A stretch of DNA of 64,000 nucleotides from Allobosea caraganae (GTDB lineage: Bacteria; Pseudomonadota; Alphaproteobacteria; Rhizobiales; Beijerinckiaceae). Made by a program: the position numbers and the translations under genes. The notes beneath the pieces are model-generated. The model made no database searches, was not told where the DNA came from, and was given only the letters and a program-made list of their open reading frames with translations. This document shows, in pieces, positions 8,650 to 16,574 of the stretch; position 1 is the stretch's first letter; every line of letters starts with the position of its first letter. The stretch spans positions 178,501 through 242,500 of the forward strand of contig NZ_QQTO01000037.1 of assembly GCF_003351345.1 (NCBI RefSeq). The letters are read 5' to 3'.

Positions 8650-9411
8650 ATGACTGCCGACCAGCGCCACAAGGGCAACGCGGGCTTCATTTCCGACGAC
8701 CGGATCGGCCCCTCGCCGAAGCCGATCGATGCCTCGGTGATCGCGCGCTACAAGAAGCTCAACGACGCGACCGGCACGATCTCCGACATCCTCGACGCCA
8801 AGGGCATCCGCGGCACGATCGGCGCCTCCAGGCTGCGCCCGAGCATCGCCAGCGCCACGATCGTCGGCCGCGCCGTCACCGTGCGCAACACCCCGCAGCC
8901 TTCCGACCCCTATGCGGCCGTCTCCGGCAATGACAACCTGATGTGCGAAGTCGAGGGCATCCACCAGGCCGATGCCGGCGACGTGCTCGTCATCCAGGGT
9001 CTCGAGGACATCTCCAACATGGGCGGCATCATGGCCACCATCGCGACCCGGCAGAAGCTCGCCGGCGCCGTCGTCGACGGCGGCGTCCGCGACATCGGCC
9101 ATTCGCGCAAGCTCGGCTTCCCGATCTGGTCGAAGGACATCTCGCCGATCACCGGCAAGTGGCGCTGCGTGACGCAGGAGATCAACGGCACGGTCGAGGT
9201 CTTCGGCGTCTCGGTCTCGCCGGGCGACCTCGTCGTCTGCGACGAGACCGGCATCTGCTTCGTGCCGCACGACCTGATCCTCGAAGTGCTCGAACTCTCC
9301 GAGGCCGCCGACGCCAAGGAAGTCGAGTGGGTCGAGAAGCTCGACGCCGGCCTGAGCATCCCCGATCTGGTCAAGCGCATCTACGCGAAGTTCCCGCACC
9401 AGCCCAAGTGA
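8650..9411 (+). CDS. RraA-like protein, probable 4-hydroxy-4-methyl-2-oxoglutarate aldolase family
   Basis: The 253-residue protein has the RraA/HMG-aldolase fold signature: G-G-I-M near 125-128 and D-G-G-V-R-D-I at 143-149, where R147 and D148 bind substrate and metal in characterised aldolases. The family splits 4-hydroxy-2-oxoacids to pyruvate plus a second oxoacid or aldehyde, although RraA itself inhibits RNase E. The ATG at 8650 follows AAGGAG at ideal spacing; longer in-frame starts have no such site. It leads the rightward run into tctC-tctB-tctA, which favours a catabolic aldolase acting on the imported carboxylate. Confidence 0.87.
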   Translation: MTADQRHKGNAGFISDDRIGPSPKPIDASVIARYKKLNDATGTISDILDAKGIRGTIGASRLRPSIASATIVGRAVTVRNTPQPSDPYAAVSGNDNLMCEVEGIHQADAGDVLVIQGLEDISNMGGIMATIATRQKLAGAVVDGGVRDIGHSRKLGFPIWSKDISPITGKWRCVTQEINGTVEVFGVSVSPGDLVVCDETGICFVPHDLILEVLELSEAADAKEVEWVEKLDAGLSIPDLVKRIYAKFPHQPK

Positions 9412-9452
9412 ACGCGCCCAGGTAAGCCACACCCGAACACACGCCATGCCGA

Positions 9453-9478
9453 CCCCGCTGCCGATAACGGCGGCGGGG
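9453..9478 (+). terminator. Strong intercistronic hairpin between the aldolase gene and tctC
   Basis: Arms CCCCGCTGCCG and CGGCGGCGGGG pair over 11 positions (one G-U) around an ATAA loop. No uridine tract follows. Hairpins in this position often protect the upstream transcript or lower read-through, so binding-protein and enzyme levels can differ within one operon. It may be an attenuator rather than a full terminator. Confidence 0.5.
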
Positions 9479-9511
9479 CAATCATAAAAGAAACGCTCAG
9501 GGAGAGAATTC

Positions 9512-10495
9512 ATGCGCCGCATTGGCTTGATCTGTGCCGCCGTCGCGCTGGCACTGGGAACTGCGGGAACGGCGGATATCGCCGCCGCGCAATCCGCAAA
9601 CTACCCGACGAACGCGATCCAGCTCATCATCCCCTACCCGCCCGGCGGCTCGGAAGCGCTGGGCCGCAAGATCGCCGCGACCATGTCGAAGAACATCGGC
9701 CAGGCGGTGGTGATCAACAACATCCCGGGCGCCTCGACCCAGATCGCCAGCTTGAAGGTCAAGGAGGCCAAGCCCGACGGCTACACGATGTATGTCTCCA
9801 GTCCGCCGGAATTCGCGACCGGGCCGGCCTTCTACGGCAACCTGCCCTTCGACCCGCTCAAGGACTTCACGCTGGTCTCCTACCATGCGGAGGCGCCCTA
9901 CCTGCTGCTGATCAGCGCCAAGCTGCCGGTCAAGACCTATGACGAGTTCCTGGCCTACCTGAAGAAGAACCCGAACGATGTCCGCTTCGGCTCCTACGGG
10001 CCGCTCTCGCAGGTCGACATCCTCGCCCGGCGCTTCAAGAAGGACACCGGCATCAACTTCGACATCGTGCCCTATAGCGGCGGCTCGCCGGCCTTCAACG
10101 CCCTGATGGCGGGCGAGATCCAGGCCGTGTTCGCGACGCCGATCCCCACCCGCGGCTTCATCACCGACAACCGCATGATCCCAGTCGCCGTCACCACCGA
10201 GAAGCGCTCCAAGCTCTTCCCGAACGTGCCGACGCTGAAGGAAGTGGGCCTTCCCATCGTCGACTCCGCCTCCTACGGCATCGTCGGCCCGCCGAACCTG
10301 CCCAAGAACGTCGTCGAGTACTGGGGCCGCGAATGGACCAAGGCGATGAACGATCCCGAGACCAAGGCCTTCATCGAGGACATGGGCGTCGAGATCGTCG
10401 CCTCCTCGCCGGAGCAGTTCCGCACCTGGCTGGTCGACAACACCACGCTCTGGAACCGGCTCGGGACCGAGCTCGGCATCGACAAGAAGAAGTAG
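9512..10495 (+). CDS. tctC: Tripartite tricarboxylate transporter, periplasmic binding protein TctC
   Basis: This second Bug/TctC-type binding protein is 327 residues. A signal peptide ends near A-A-A-Q-S and is followed by Y-P-T-N-A-I-Q-L-I-I-P-Y-P-P-G-G-S, the family hallmark. A GGGAGAG site precedes the ATG. It is clearly divergent from the tctC at 6426-7388, so the two systems should differ in ligand. It is followed one base later by the tctB gene and then tctA. Confidence 0.93.
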   Translation: MRRIGLICAAVALALGTAGTADIAAAQSANYPTNAIQLIIPYPPGGSEALGRKIAATMSKNIGQAVVINNIPGASTQIASLKVKEAKPDGYTMYVSSPPEFATGPAFYGNLPFDPLKDFTLVSYHAEAPYLLLISAKLPVKTYDEFLAYLKKNPNDVRFGSYGPLSQVDILARRFKKDTGINFDIVPYSGGSPAFNALMAGEIQAVFATPIPTRGFITDNRMIPVAVTTEKRSKLFPNVPTLKEVGLPIVDSASYGIVGPPNLPKNVVEYWGREWTKAMNDPETKAFIEDMGVEIVASSPEQFRTWLVDNTTLWNRLGTELGIDKKK

Positions 10496-10496
10496 G

Positions 10497-10940
10497 ATGA
10501 TCCGCCTCCGCAGCCCGAAGAACGTTCTCGCCGGGCTCCTCTTCCTCCTGTTCGCGGGCGTGCTCACCTGGCAGTCCGGCAAGCTGGAGCTGGGCACCGC
10601 GGGCAGGATGGGGCCGGGCTACTTCCCGCTACTGCTGGCGCAGCTGCTCGGCCTGCTCGGGCTCGGCGTGCTGGTCAGCGGCCTGCGCCACGAGGGCACG
10701 CCGCTGCCGCGCGGAGACCTGCTCGGCCTCGCCCTCGTCACCGCGGCCATCGTCGCCTTCGGCCTCGTGCTGCAGCGCTTCGGCTTCATCGCCGCGGTGC
10801 TGGTCTCCAGCGCACTCTGCGTCGCCGCGAGCCGGCCGTTCAAGCCGCTCGCCTCGGCCATCTTCATCCTCGGCCTGGTCGCCTTCTGCACGGTGGTCTT
10901 CGTCTGGGGGCTGAAGATGCCGGTGCAGCTCCTGCCCTGA
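10497..10940 (+). CDS. tctB: Tripartite tricarboxylate transporter, small membrane subunit TctB
   Basis: The 147-residue membrane protein has four hydrophobic segments. Its N-terminal L-G-T-A-G-R-M-G-P-G-Y-F-P motif is typical of TctB/DUF1468. It starts one base after the tctC stop, so the two are co-translated. A dispersed palindromic repeat begins at its stop codon and separates it from tctA. Confidence 0.9.
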   Translation: MIRLRSPKNVLAGLLFLLFAGVLTWQSGKLELGTAGRMGPGYFPLLLAQLLGLLGLGVLVSGLRHEGTPLPRGDLLGLALVTAAIVAFGLVLQRFGFIAAVLVSSALCVAASRPFKPLASAIFILGLVAFCTVVFVWGLKMPVQLLP

Positions 10941-10987
10941 GCATGATGCCGAAAAGTGGGAACCGGTTTTCGGACGCCATCATGCTC
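10939..10987. repeat. Dispersed palindrome, family 1 copy a
   Basis: Outer arms GAGCATGATG and CATCATGCTC enclose a core CGAAAAGTGGGAACCGGTTTTCGG. That core is itself a palindrome split across two motifs. The repeat starts within the TGA of tctB. Related copies lie at 12617, 49950, 54835 and 55979, all between genes. Such elements can act as REP-like transcript-end or mRNA-stabilising hairpins. Confidence 0.75.
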
Positions 10988-11087
10988 TGACTCATAGAGA
11001 CGGGCAGGCGCCCACTGCCGATGCCAAGACGCCAGAAGAAGCGGCGATGCCGGTCGAGGCATCCGCCGACCCAGGACGGAAACGCTC

Positions 11088-12581
11088 ATGCTCGACAACC
11101 TGCTCCTCGGCTTCTCCGTCGCGCTGTCGCTCGACAACCTCGCCTATTGCTTCATCGGCGCGCTGCTCGGCACGCTGATCGGCATCCTGCCGGGGCTCGG
11201 CCCGGCAGCGACGGTGGCGCTGCTGCTGCCGATCACCTTCACCATGGCGCCGGTCTCCTGCTTCATCATGCTCGCCGGCATCTATTACGGCGCGCAGTAC
11301 GGCGGCTCGACCACGGCGATCCTGCTGAAGATGCCGGGCGAGACCTCCTCCGTCGTCACCGCGATCGACGGCCACGAGATGGCCAAGCAGGGCATGGCCG
11401 GCAAGGCGCTCGCCACGGCCGCGATCGGCTCCTTCATCGCCGGCAGCCTCTCGGTCCTGCTGCTCGTCTTCTTCTCGCCGCCGCTGGCCGAGCTCGCCAT
11501 CAACTTCGGCGCGCCCGAGTATTTCTCGGTGATGGTGCTCGGCCTCATCGTCGCCGTGACGCTGGCCTCGGGCTCGGTGCTGAAGGCGCTGGCCATGGTC
11601 GTGCTCGGCCTCTCGCTCGGCCTCGTCGGGCAGGACCAGTTCTCCGGCGAGTTCCGCCTGACCTTCGGCCTCCTCGAACTCTCCGGCGGGCTCGACTTCG
11701 TCGCGGTGACGATGGGCCTCTTCGCCGTCTCGGAGGTGGTGAAGAACCTCTCCGACGCGACCGAGCGCGGCGTCGTCACCCAGAAGCTGAAGGGGCTCTG
11801 GCTGAACTGGGCCGACTTCAAGACGATCATCATGCCCGTCCTGCGCGGCACCGGCATCGGCTCGCTCCTCGGCGTCCTGCCCGGCGGCGGCGCGGCCATC
11901 GCCTCCTTCGTCTCCTATTCGCTGGAGAAGGGCATCTCGAAGCACCCCGAGCGCTTCGGCAAGGGCGCGATCGAGGGCGTCGCCGGCCCGGAAAGCGCCA
12001 ACAACGCCGCGGCGCAAACCTCCTTCATCCCGATGCTGACGCTCGGCATCCCCGCCAACCCGGTGATGGCGCTGCTGATCGCAGTGCTGATCATCCAGGG
12101 CATCACGCCCGGCCCGCGCGTGCTGACGACGCAGCCGACTCTGTTCTGGGCGCTGATCGCCTCGATGTGGATCGGCAACCTGATGCTGGTCATCCTCAAC
12201 CTGCCGCTGATCGGGATGTGGACCAAGCTGCTCACCTTGCCCTATCGCTACCTCTTCCCGGCGATCATCGTCTTCAGCGCCATCGGCGCCTACAACACCG
12301 ACAACAGCGTCTTCGAGGTCTACGTGCTCGCCGCCTTCGGCCTGCTCGGCTACGTCATGATGCTGCTCGACTGCGAGCCGGCGCCCTTCCTGCTCGGCTT
12401 CGTGCTCGGGCCGATGCTGGAGGACCATTTCCGCCGCTCGATGCTGATCTCGCGCGGCGACCCGACGATCTTCCTGCATCACCCGATCGCGGCGACCCTG
12501 CTCGCCATCGCCGCCATCGCGCTCGTCCTCGCCGTCACCCCCGCCATCCGCCGCAAGCGCGACGAAGCCCTGCAGGAATGA
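11088..12581 (+). CDS. tctA: Tripartite tricarboxylate transporter, large membrane subunit TctA
   Basis: The 497-residue polytopic permease carries the TctA glycine-rich motif near the N terminus (G-I-L-P-G-L-G-P-A-A-T-V) and its repeat in the second half (L-P-G-G-G-A-A-I-A-S-F). Length and helix pattern are normal. It is the partner of the tctC and tctB genes upstream. Unusually for such operons, 147 bp containing a palindromic repeat separate it from tctB, so permease expression may be set separately. Confidence 0.94.
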   Translation: MLDNLLLGFSVALSLDNLAYCFIGALLGTLIGILPGLGPAATVALLLPITFTMAPVSCFIMLAGIYYGAQYGGSTTAILLKMPGETSSVVTAIDGHEMAKQGMAGKALATAAIGSFIAGSLSVLLLVFFSPPLAELAINFGAPEYFSVMVLGLIVAVTLASGSVLKALAMVVLGLSLGLVGQDQFSGEFRLTFGLLELSGGLDFVAVTMGLFAVSEVVKNLSDATERGVVTQKLKGLWLNWADFKTIIMPVLRGTGIGSLLGVLPGGGAAIASFVSYSLEKGISKHPERFGKGAIEGVAGPESANNAAAQTSFIPMLTLGIPANPVMALLIAVLIIQGITPGPRVLTTQPTLFWALIASMWIGNLMLVILNLPLIGMWTKLLTLPYRYLFPAIIVFSAIGAYNTDNSVFEVYVLAAFGLLGYVMMLLDCEPAPFLLGFVLGPMLEDHFRRSMLISRGDPTIFLHHPIAATLLAIAAIALVLAVTPAIRRKRDEALQE

Positions 12582-12616
12582 GCGATGCCATTCCCGCGTT
12601 CCGGTTTCGCGTCCGG

Positions 12617-12664
12617 GGCATCGGCCCGAAAAGTGGGATGCGGTTTTCGGAAAAAGCCGATGCC
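12617..12664. repeat. Dispersed palindrome, family 1 copy b
   Basis: Arms GGCATCGGC and GCCGATGCC enclose a core closely matching copy a (CGAAAAGTGGGATGCGGTTTTCGG). The arms differ from other copies but remain complementary to each other. This compensatory pattern suggests selection on structure. It lies just after the tctA stop and before a second, unrelated palindrome. Confidence 0.7.
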
Positions 12665-12675
12665 AGATCAAAGAG

Positions 12676-12718
12676 CTATGGCATCCAACCGGATACTCTA
12701 TCCGGTTGGATGCTATAG
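12676..12718. promoter_or_regulatory. Long near-perfect inverted repeat upstream of a LysR gene
   Basis: Two 15-bp arms (12681-12695 and 12699-12713) are perfect reverse complements around CTC. Extending to 12676 and 12718 gives 20-bp arms with one mismatch. No thymidine tract follows on either strand, so it is not a standard terminator. It ends about 33 bp before the LysR start, where an operator would lie, and contains ATCCGGTTGGAT, which resembles GntR- or LysR-type half-sites. It could also form a very stable RNA hairpin after tctA. Confidence 0.55.
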
Positions 12719-12751
12719 TTTCATCTGATCGCCGGCTGGGACCGGCAGCAG

Positions 12752-13792
12752 ATGCGGACCTCCCTCAGCATGGGCACGGACACCAAGGTCGCGGCCGCCG
12801 ACATGGCGCTGATTCCGGGCCAGCCGGCACAGCCCGACTTCCAGCGCGGCCATCTCGGCCAGCGCCTCAACCTCAACCGCCTGCGCTATTTCGTGACGGT
12901 GGCGCAGGAGCTGCATTTCGGCCGGGCGGCGCGCAAGCTCGGCATCTCGCAGCCGCCGCTCAGCCTGCACGTCAAGGCGCTGGAGGACGAGATCGGCTCG
13001 CCGCTCTTCATCCGCGCCAACCGCCAGGTCGTGCTCACCGCCGCCGGGCGCATGCTGCTCGGCCACGCCATCGGCCTGCTCGAACACGCCCAGCGGCTCG
13101 ACCAGATCATGCAGGGCGTCGGCACCGGCGACCTCGGCGAGATGTTCGTCGGCTGCGTGCCCTCGGCCATGTACGACGTGCTGCCGCGCATCCTCTCGCC
13201 CTACCGGGCGCGCTATCCCAAGGTCCATGTCGTCCTCAAGGAGGGCCACACCATGGACGTGATGAACGCGGTGCAGGAGGGCCAGGTCGATATCGGCCTG
13301 GTCTGGCGCAACGTCGCCGGCCCCTCGCTCGCGATCCAGCCGATCCTGAGCGAGCAGTTCGCGGCGCTGGTGCCGATTGGCCATCCGCTAAGCCGGCAAA
13401 GCGTTCTGTCGCTCGACCAGCTCGCCGACCAGCCCTTGATCCTGCCGCCGCGCAAGATCTCGCCTTATCACTACGACCACATCATCGCGGCCTTCGCCAA
13501 GCTGGGCGTCAGCCCGCGTATCGAATACGAGGTGCCGACCATCCTGTCGCAGATCGGCTTCGTCGCCTCCGGCTTCGGCATCGCGATCTCGCCGAGCTTC
13601 GCCCGGCGCTTCATGACCGACCAGATCGCGCTGATCCCGATCGCCGAGCAGATGCCCTCGGTCATCCTCTCGCTGGTCTGGAACGAGGCCCGCGCCTCCC
13701 CCGCCGTCGACCTGTTCCGCGAGGTGGCGCGGGAGATCTACGATGGCAGCGGACTGCTGGCCTCGGCCAACCCAATCCCGGCGCAGGACTGA
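12752..13792 (+). CDS. LysR-family transcriptional regulator
   Basis: The 346-residue protein has an N-terminal LysR winged helix-turn-helix (about 41-100: L-N-R-L-R-Y-F, H-F-G-R-A-A-R-K-L, S-Q-P-P-L-S). An effector-binding domain follows. About 40 residues precede the helix-turn-helix, longer than usual, so the true start may be a later ATG (12770 or 12803). It follows tctA on the same strand and is convergent with the DhaL gene. The RraA-TctCBA operon is its most likely target, but this is positional inference. Confidence 0.87.
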   Translation: MRTSLSMGTDTKVAAADMALIPGQPAQPDFQRGHLGQRLNLNRLRYFVTVAQELHFGRAARKLGISQPPLSLHVKALEDEIGSPLFIRANRQVVLTAAGRMLLGHAIGLLEHAQRLDQIMQGVGTGDLGEMFVGCVPSAMYDVLPRILSPYRARYPKVHVVLKEGHTMDVMNAVQEGQVDIGLVWRNVAGPSLAIQPILSEQFAALVPIGHPLSRQSVLSLDQLADQPLILPPRKISPYHYDHIIAAFAKLGVSPRIEYEVPTILSQIGFVASGFGIAISPSFARRFMTDQIALIPIAEQMPSVILSLVWNEARASPAVDLFREVAREIYDGSGLLASANPIPAQD

Positions 13793-13810
13793 CTGACCGG
13801 AACCTCACCG

Positions 13811-13918
13811 CGTCATCCCGGACAAGCCGCTTTTTGCGGCGCAGCTCCGGGATCCATCGCAGAGCGCTGAGCCCTACGATGGATCCCGGCGTTCCGCTTC
13901 GCTCCAGCCGGGATGACG
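13811..13918. repeat. Dispersed palindrome, family 3 copy a
   Basis: Outer arms CGTCATCCCGG and CCGGGATGACG enclose a second nested pair, CCGGGATCCATCG and CGATGGATCCCGG. It fills the gap between two convergent genes (LysR and dhaL) and may serve as a bidirectional transcript end. A second copy lies at 37228-37334, again between convergent genes. Confidence 0.75.
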
Positions 13919-13955
13919 GCGTTTAATTCTGGCAGATCACAGCCCGCTCTGAGCT

Positions 13956-14573
13956 TCAGGCGGCCGGCCCAGCGATCGCCAGCACCAGCTCATGCACGGC
14001 CAGCATGCCGGGATCGTCCATGCCGATGCTCTTCTCAGCGAACATCCGGGCCCGGCCGATCTTGCAGGGCCGCTCGCGGAACTCGGCGAGGGTGGTCCGG
14101 CAGGCGTCGGTCGCAGCGCTGGCAACGGCCTTGCCGTCGGACAACCCGGCAATGCCGCGCGCCAGAGCGTCCAAAATGTCGAGCACGGTCTTGTCGCCGA
14201 GCGTGGCGCCGCCGCGCGCCGCCATCGCCTCGACCACCGCCGCGACATGCGCTCCGAGATCGGCATAGGCGATGCTGGGCTCGCCCTTCGCGCGCTTGCC
14301 CACGGTCAGCAAGCCCGTCGCAATCAGCGTGCCCAGGCTGGAGCCGGTCGCGGTCGCGGTCTTGCGCGCCATCAGCGAGAGCGCCGCGCCGATATCGGGC
14401 TGCGCTGCATAGTCGATCCCAGCCATCGCATCGATGACGCGCGCCAGCATGACGCCGGTATCGCCGTCGCCGAGCCGGGAATCGGCAACGTTCAGCTCCT
14501 GCTCCAGCGTCGCCATCCGCGCCTTGGCGCGGGTGACCGCGCCGGCAAGCGCTGCAAGATCGACGGCGCTCAC
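13956..14573 (-). CDS. dhaL: Dihydroxyacetone kinase subunit DhaL (ADP-binding)
   Basis: With the GTG at 14571-14573, overlapping the dhaK stop by 4 bp, the protein is 205 residues, normal for DhaL. The nucleotide-binding aspartates lie in D-S-R-L-G-D-G-D-T-G (D31, D36, D38), followed by T-A-T-G-S-S-L-G-T. DhaL carries the nucleotide and phosphorylates the substrate held by DhaK. No DhaM phosphotransferase is seen, so whether ATP or a phosphotransferase chain supplies phosphate is open. It is the last gene of the 14-kb leftward operon. Confidence 0.88.
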   Translation of the reverse strand: MSAVDLAALAGAVTRAKARMATLEQELNVADSRLGDGDTGVMLARVIDAMAGIDYAAQPDIGAALSLMARKTATATGSSLGTLIATGLLTVGKRAKGEPSIAYADLGAHVAAVVEAMAARGGATLGDKTVLDILDALARGIAGLSDGKAVASAATDACRTTLAEFRERPCKIGRARMFAEKSIGMDDPGMLAVHELVLAIAGPAA

Positions 14574-15568
14574 GCCACCCTCCAGAACGGGCTTTCGGCC
14601 GGCTTGCGCAGCAGGGCCTCGATCTCCTCGTCGAGGAAGCACAGGCTGATCGAAAGCCCGGCCATCTCCATCGAGGTGGCGTAGTGCCCGACCAGCGGCA
14701 GCACGATCTGCGTGCCCGCAGCGGAAAGCTGCGAGGCGACGCGGCGATAGACGATCAGCAGCTCCTCCAGCGGCGTCGCGCCCAGGCTGTTGACCAGCAC
14801 CGAGACGCGCGAGCCACGCCCCTTCGGCGCATCGTCGAGCAGGCGCTTCACCATCTCGTCGGCGACCTCGTCGGCCGGCTTGAGCTTGTCGCGCCAGATG
14901 CCGGGCTCGCCATGGATGCCCATGCCCATCTCGATCTCGTCCTCGCCGATGGTGAAGCTCGGCTGCGCCGCGCCCGGCACCAGGCAGGGGTTGAGCGCGA
15001 CGCCGATCGTGCGGGTCGCGTCGACCGTGCGCTGGGCGATCTCGGTCACGGCCTCCAGCGAGGCGCCGTCCTCGGCCTTCGCGCCGGCCGCCTTGTAGGC
15101 GTAGATGATGCCGGCGACGCCGCGGCGCTTGCCCATCTCGTTCGGCCCCGCGCTGGCGATGTCGTCGGTGCCGAGCACGGTCGTGGTCTTGATCTCGTCC
15201 TCGAGGAACTCGCCGGCCATGTCGAAATTCATCCGGTCGCCGCCGTAGTTCCCGTAAAGGCGCAGCACGCCCTTGCCGCCATCGGCGAGCTTGATCGCCT
15301 CGATGCAGGAATCGACCGTCGGCCCCTCGAAGACGTTGCCGATCGAGCAGGAATCGAGCAGCCCCTTGCCGACATAGCCGGTGAAGAGCGGCAGGTGGCC
15401 CGAGCCGCCGCCGGAGACGACGCCGACCTTGCCCTGGCGCGCGCCCTCAGCGCGGCGGATGACCCGCCTGCTCTCGCCGTCGCGCACGAAGGAGGCGGGA
15501 TAGGCCGCGGTCAGGCCGTCGAGCATCTCGTCGACGAAATCCGCCGGCGCATTCATCAGCTTCTTCAT
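14570..15568 (-). CDS. dhaK: Dihydroxyacetone kinase subunit DhaK (substrate-binding)
   Basis: The 332-residue protein has the DhaK substrate site: G-G-G-S-G-H at 53-58, D111 in G-G-D-R-M-N-F-D, and H219 in G-I-H-G-E-P-G. That histidine forms the covalent hemiaminal with the ketone substrate. Paralogues act on dihydroxyacetone, glyceraldehyde or erythrulose. With an HpcH/HpaI-type aldolase in the same operon, the substrate is probably the small hydroxycarbonyl released by aldol cleavage. It overlaps dhaL and lies 37 bp after the propeller gene. Confidence 0.9.
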   Translation of the reverse strand: MKKLMNAPADFVDEMLDGLTAAYPASFVRDGESRRVIRRAEGARQGKVGVVSGGGSGHLPLFTGYVGKGLLDSCSIGNVFEGPTVDSCIEAIKLADGGKGVLRLYGNYGGDRMNFDMAGEFLEDEIKTTTVLGTDDIASAGPNEMGKRRGVAGIIYAYKAAGAKAEDGASLEAVTEIAQRTVDATRTIGVALNPCLVPGAAQPSFTIGEDEIEMGMGIHGEPGIWRDKLKPADEVADEMVKRLLDDAPKGRGSRVSVLVNSLGATPLEELLIVYRRVASQLSAAGTQIVLPLVGHYATSMEMAGLSISLCFLDEEIEALLRKPAESPFWRVA

Positions 15569-15605
15569 GATCGTCTTCCTGTCGCAGATTCTGGTGCGAG
15601 CGGGT

Positions 15606-16571
15606 TCAGGCGGCCGGCAGGCGCCGGAGCTTCCTGAGCGAATTCAGCTTTTCGGGCAATGGCTGTCCAGGGAACAGCGACGGCCAGGATGCCACCGTGA
15701 CCTCGCCGACATAGAGATCGCCGTGCGAATCCATCGCGATCCCGTGCGGTGAGGTGAACTGGCCCAACCCCGCGCCCGGCCCGCCGACGGAGTCGAGCCT
15801 CCCGACCAGCTCGCCCTTCGAGAGGATGCTGATGCGTGGGCCGAGATTGGGCGTGTCGTGATTGACCGCCATGTAGGGCGCCAGCTCGCCGACGAAGCAG
15901 AGCGGGCACGGCCCCGCGGTCAGCAGCATCGCGCTCGGGCGATGCATGTTGTTCCACTGGCCTTCATACTTGCCGTTGCCGTCGAAGATTTGGATGCGGT
16001 GGTTCTCGCGGTCGGCGACGTAAACATAGCCGTCGGCGTCGCAGGCGATGTTGTGCGGCAGGTTGAACTGGCCCCGGTCGCAGCCAGGCCCGCCCCAGGA
16101 CGTCAGGTAGCGGCCATCAGGCGCGTATTTATGCACCATGGCGTTGCCGTAGCCGTCGGAGACGTAGATCTCGCCGGAGGGCGACAGCGCCGTATGGGTG
16201 CAGCGGTTGAACGGCTTGCCGCTCATCGGCGCTGCCGGCTGGCTGGGATGGCCGATCTGGAGCTGCAGCTTGCCGTCGAGGCTGCACTTGCAGACGGTGT
16301 GGGTGCCCTCGTCGGTGCAGTAGATCGACTGGTCCGGGCCGATATGCAGGCCGTGCGGCCGCTTGAACAGGTCCTGCCCCCAGGAAGACAGGAAGTTGCC
16401 CTCACGGTCGAACACGACCATCGGATGGGCGCCGCGGTTGAAGACGTAGACGCGGTCGCGCTCGTCGACGGCAACCGCCGCGACCTCGCCGAGCGCCCAG
16501 CCCTCGGGCAGGCGCCCCCAATTGTCCAGCGCCTCGAAGCGATACTCGCCAGTGCCGAGAATGACGCTCAT
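15606..16571 (-). CDS. NHL-repeat six-bladed beta-propeller protein
   Basis: The 321-residue protein shows repeated NHL blades: R-P-H-G-L-H-I near 91, L-P-H-N-I-A-C-D near 177 and S-P-H-G-I-A-M-D near 276, each followed by V-Y-V or L-Y-V strands. No signal peptide is visible. Homologous folds include the lyase domain of peptidyl-glycine amidating enzyme and sugar or lactone hydrolases. In this operon it may hydrolyse or isomerise an intermediate, but no catalytic residues can be assigned. It starts three bases after the alcohol dehydrogenase stop. Confidence 0.82.
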   Translation of the reverse strand: MSVILGTGEYRFEALDNWGRLPEGWALGEVAAVAVDERDRVYVFNRGAHPMVVFDREGNFLSSWGQDLFKRPHGLHIGPDQSIYCTDEGTHTVCKCSLDGKLQLQIGHPSQPAAPMSGKPFNRCTHTALSPSGEIYVSDGYGNAMVHKYAPDGRYLTSWGGPGCDRGQFNLPHNIACDADGYVYVADRENHRIQIFDGNGKYEGQWNNMHRPSAMLLTAGPCPLCFVGELAPYMAVNHDTPNLGPRISILSKGELVGRLDSVGGPGAGLGQFTSPHGIAMDSHGDLYVGEVTVASWPSLFPGQPLPEKLNSLRKLRRLPAA

Positions 16572-16574
16572 CGC

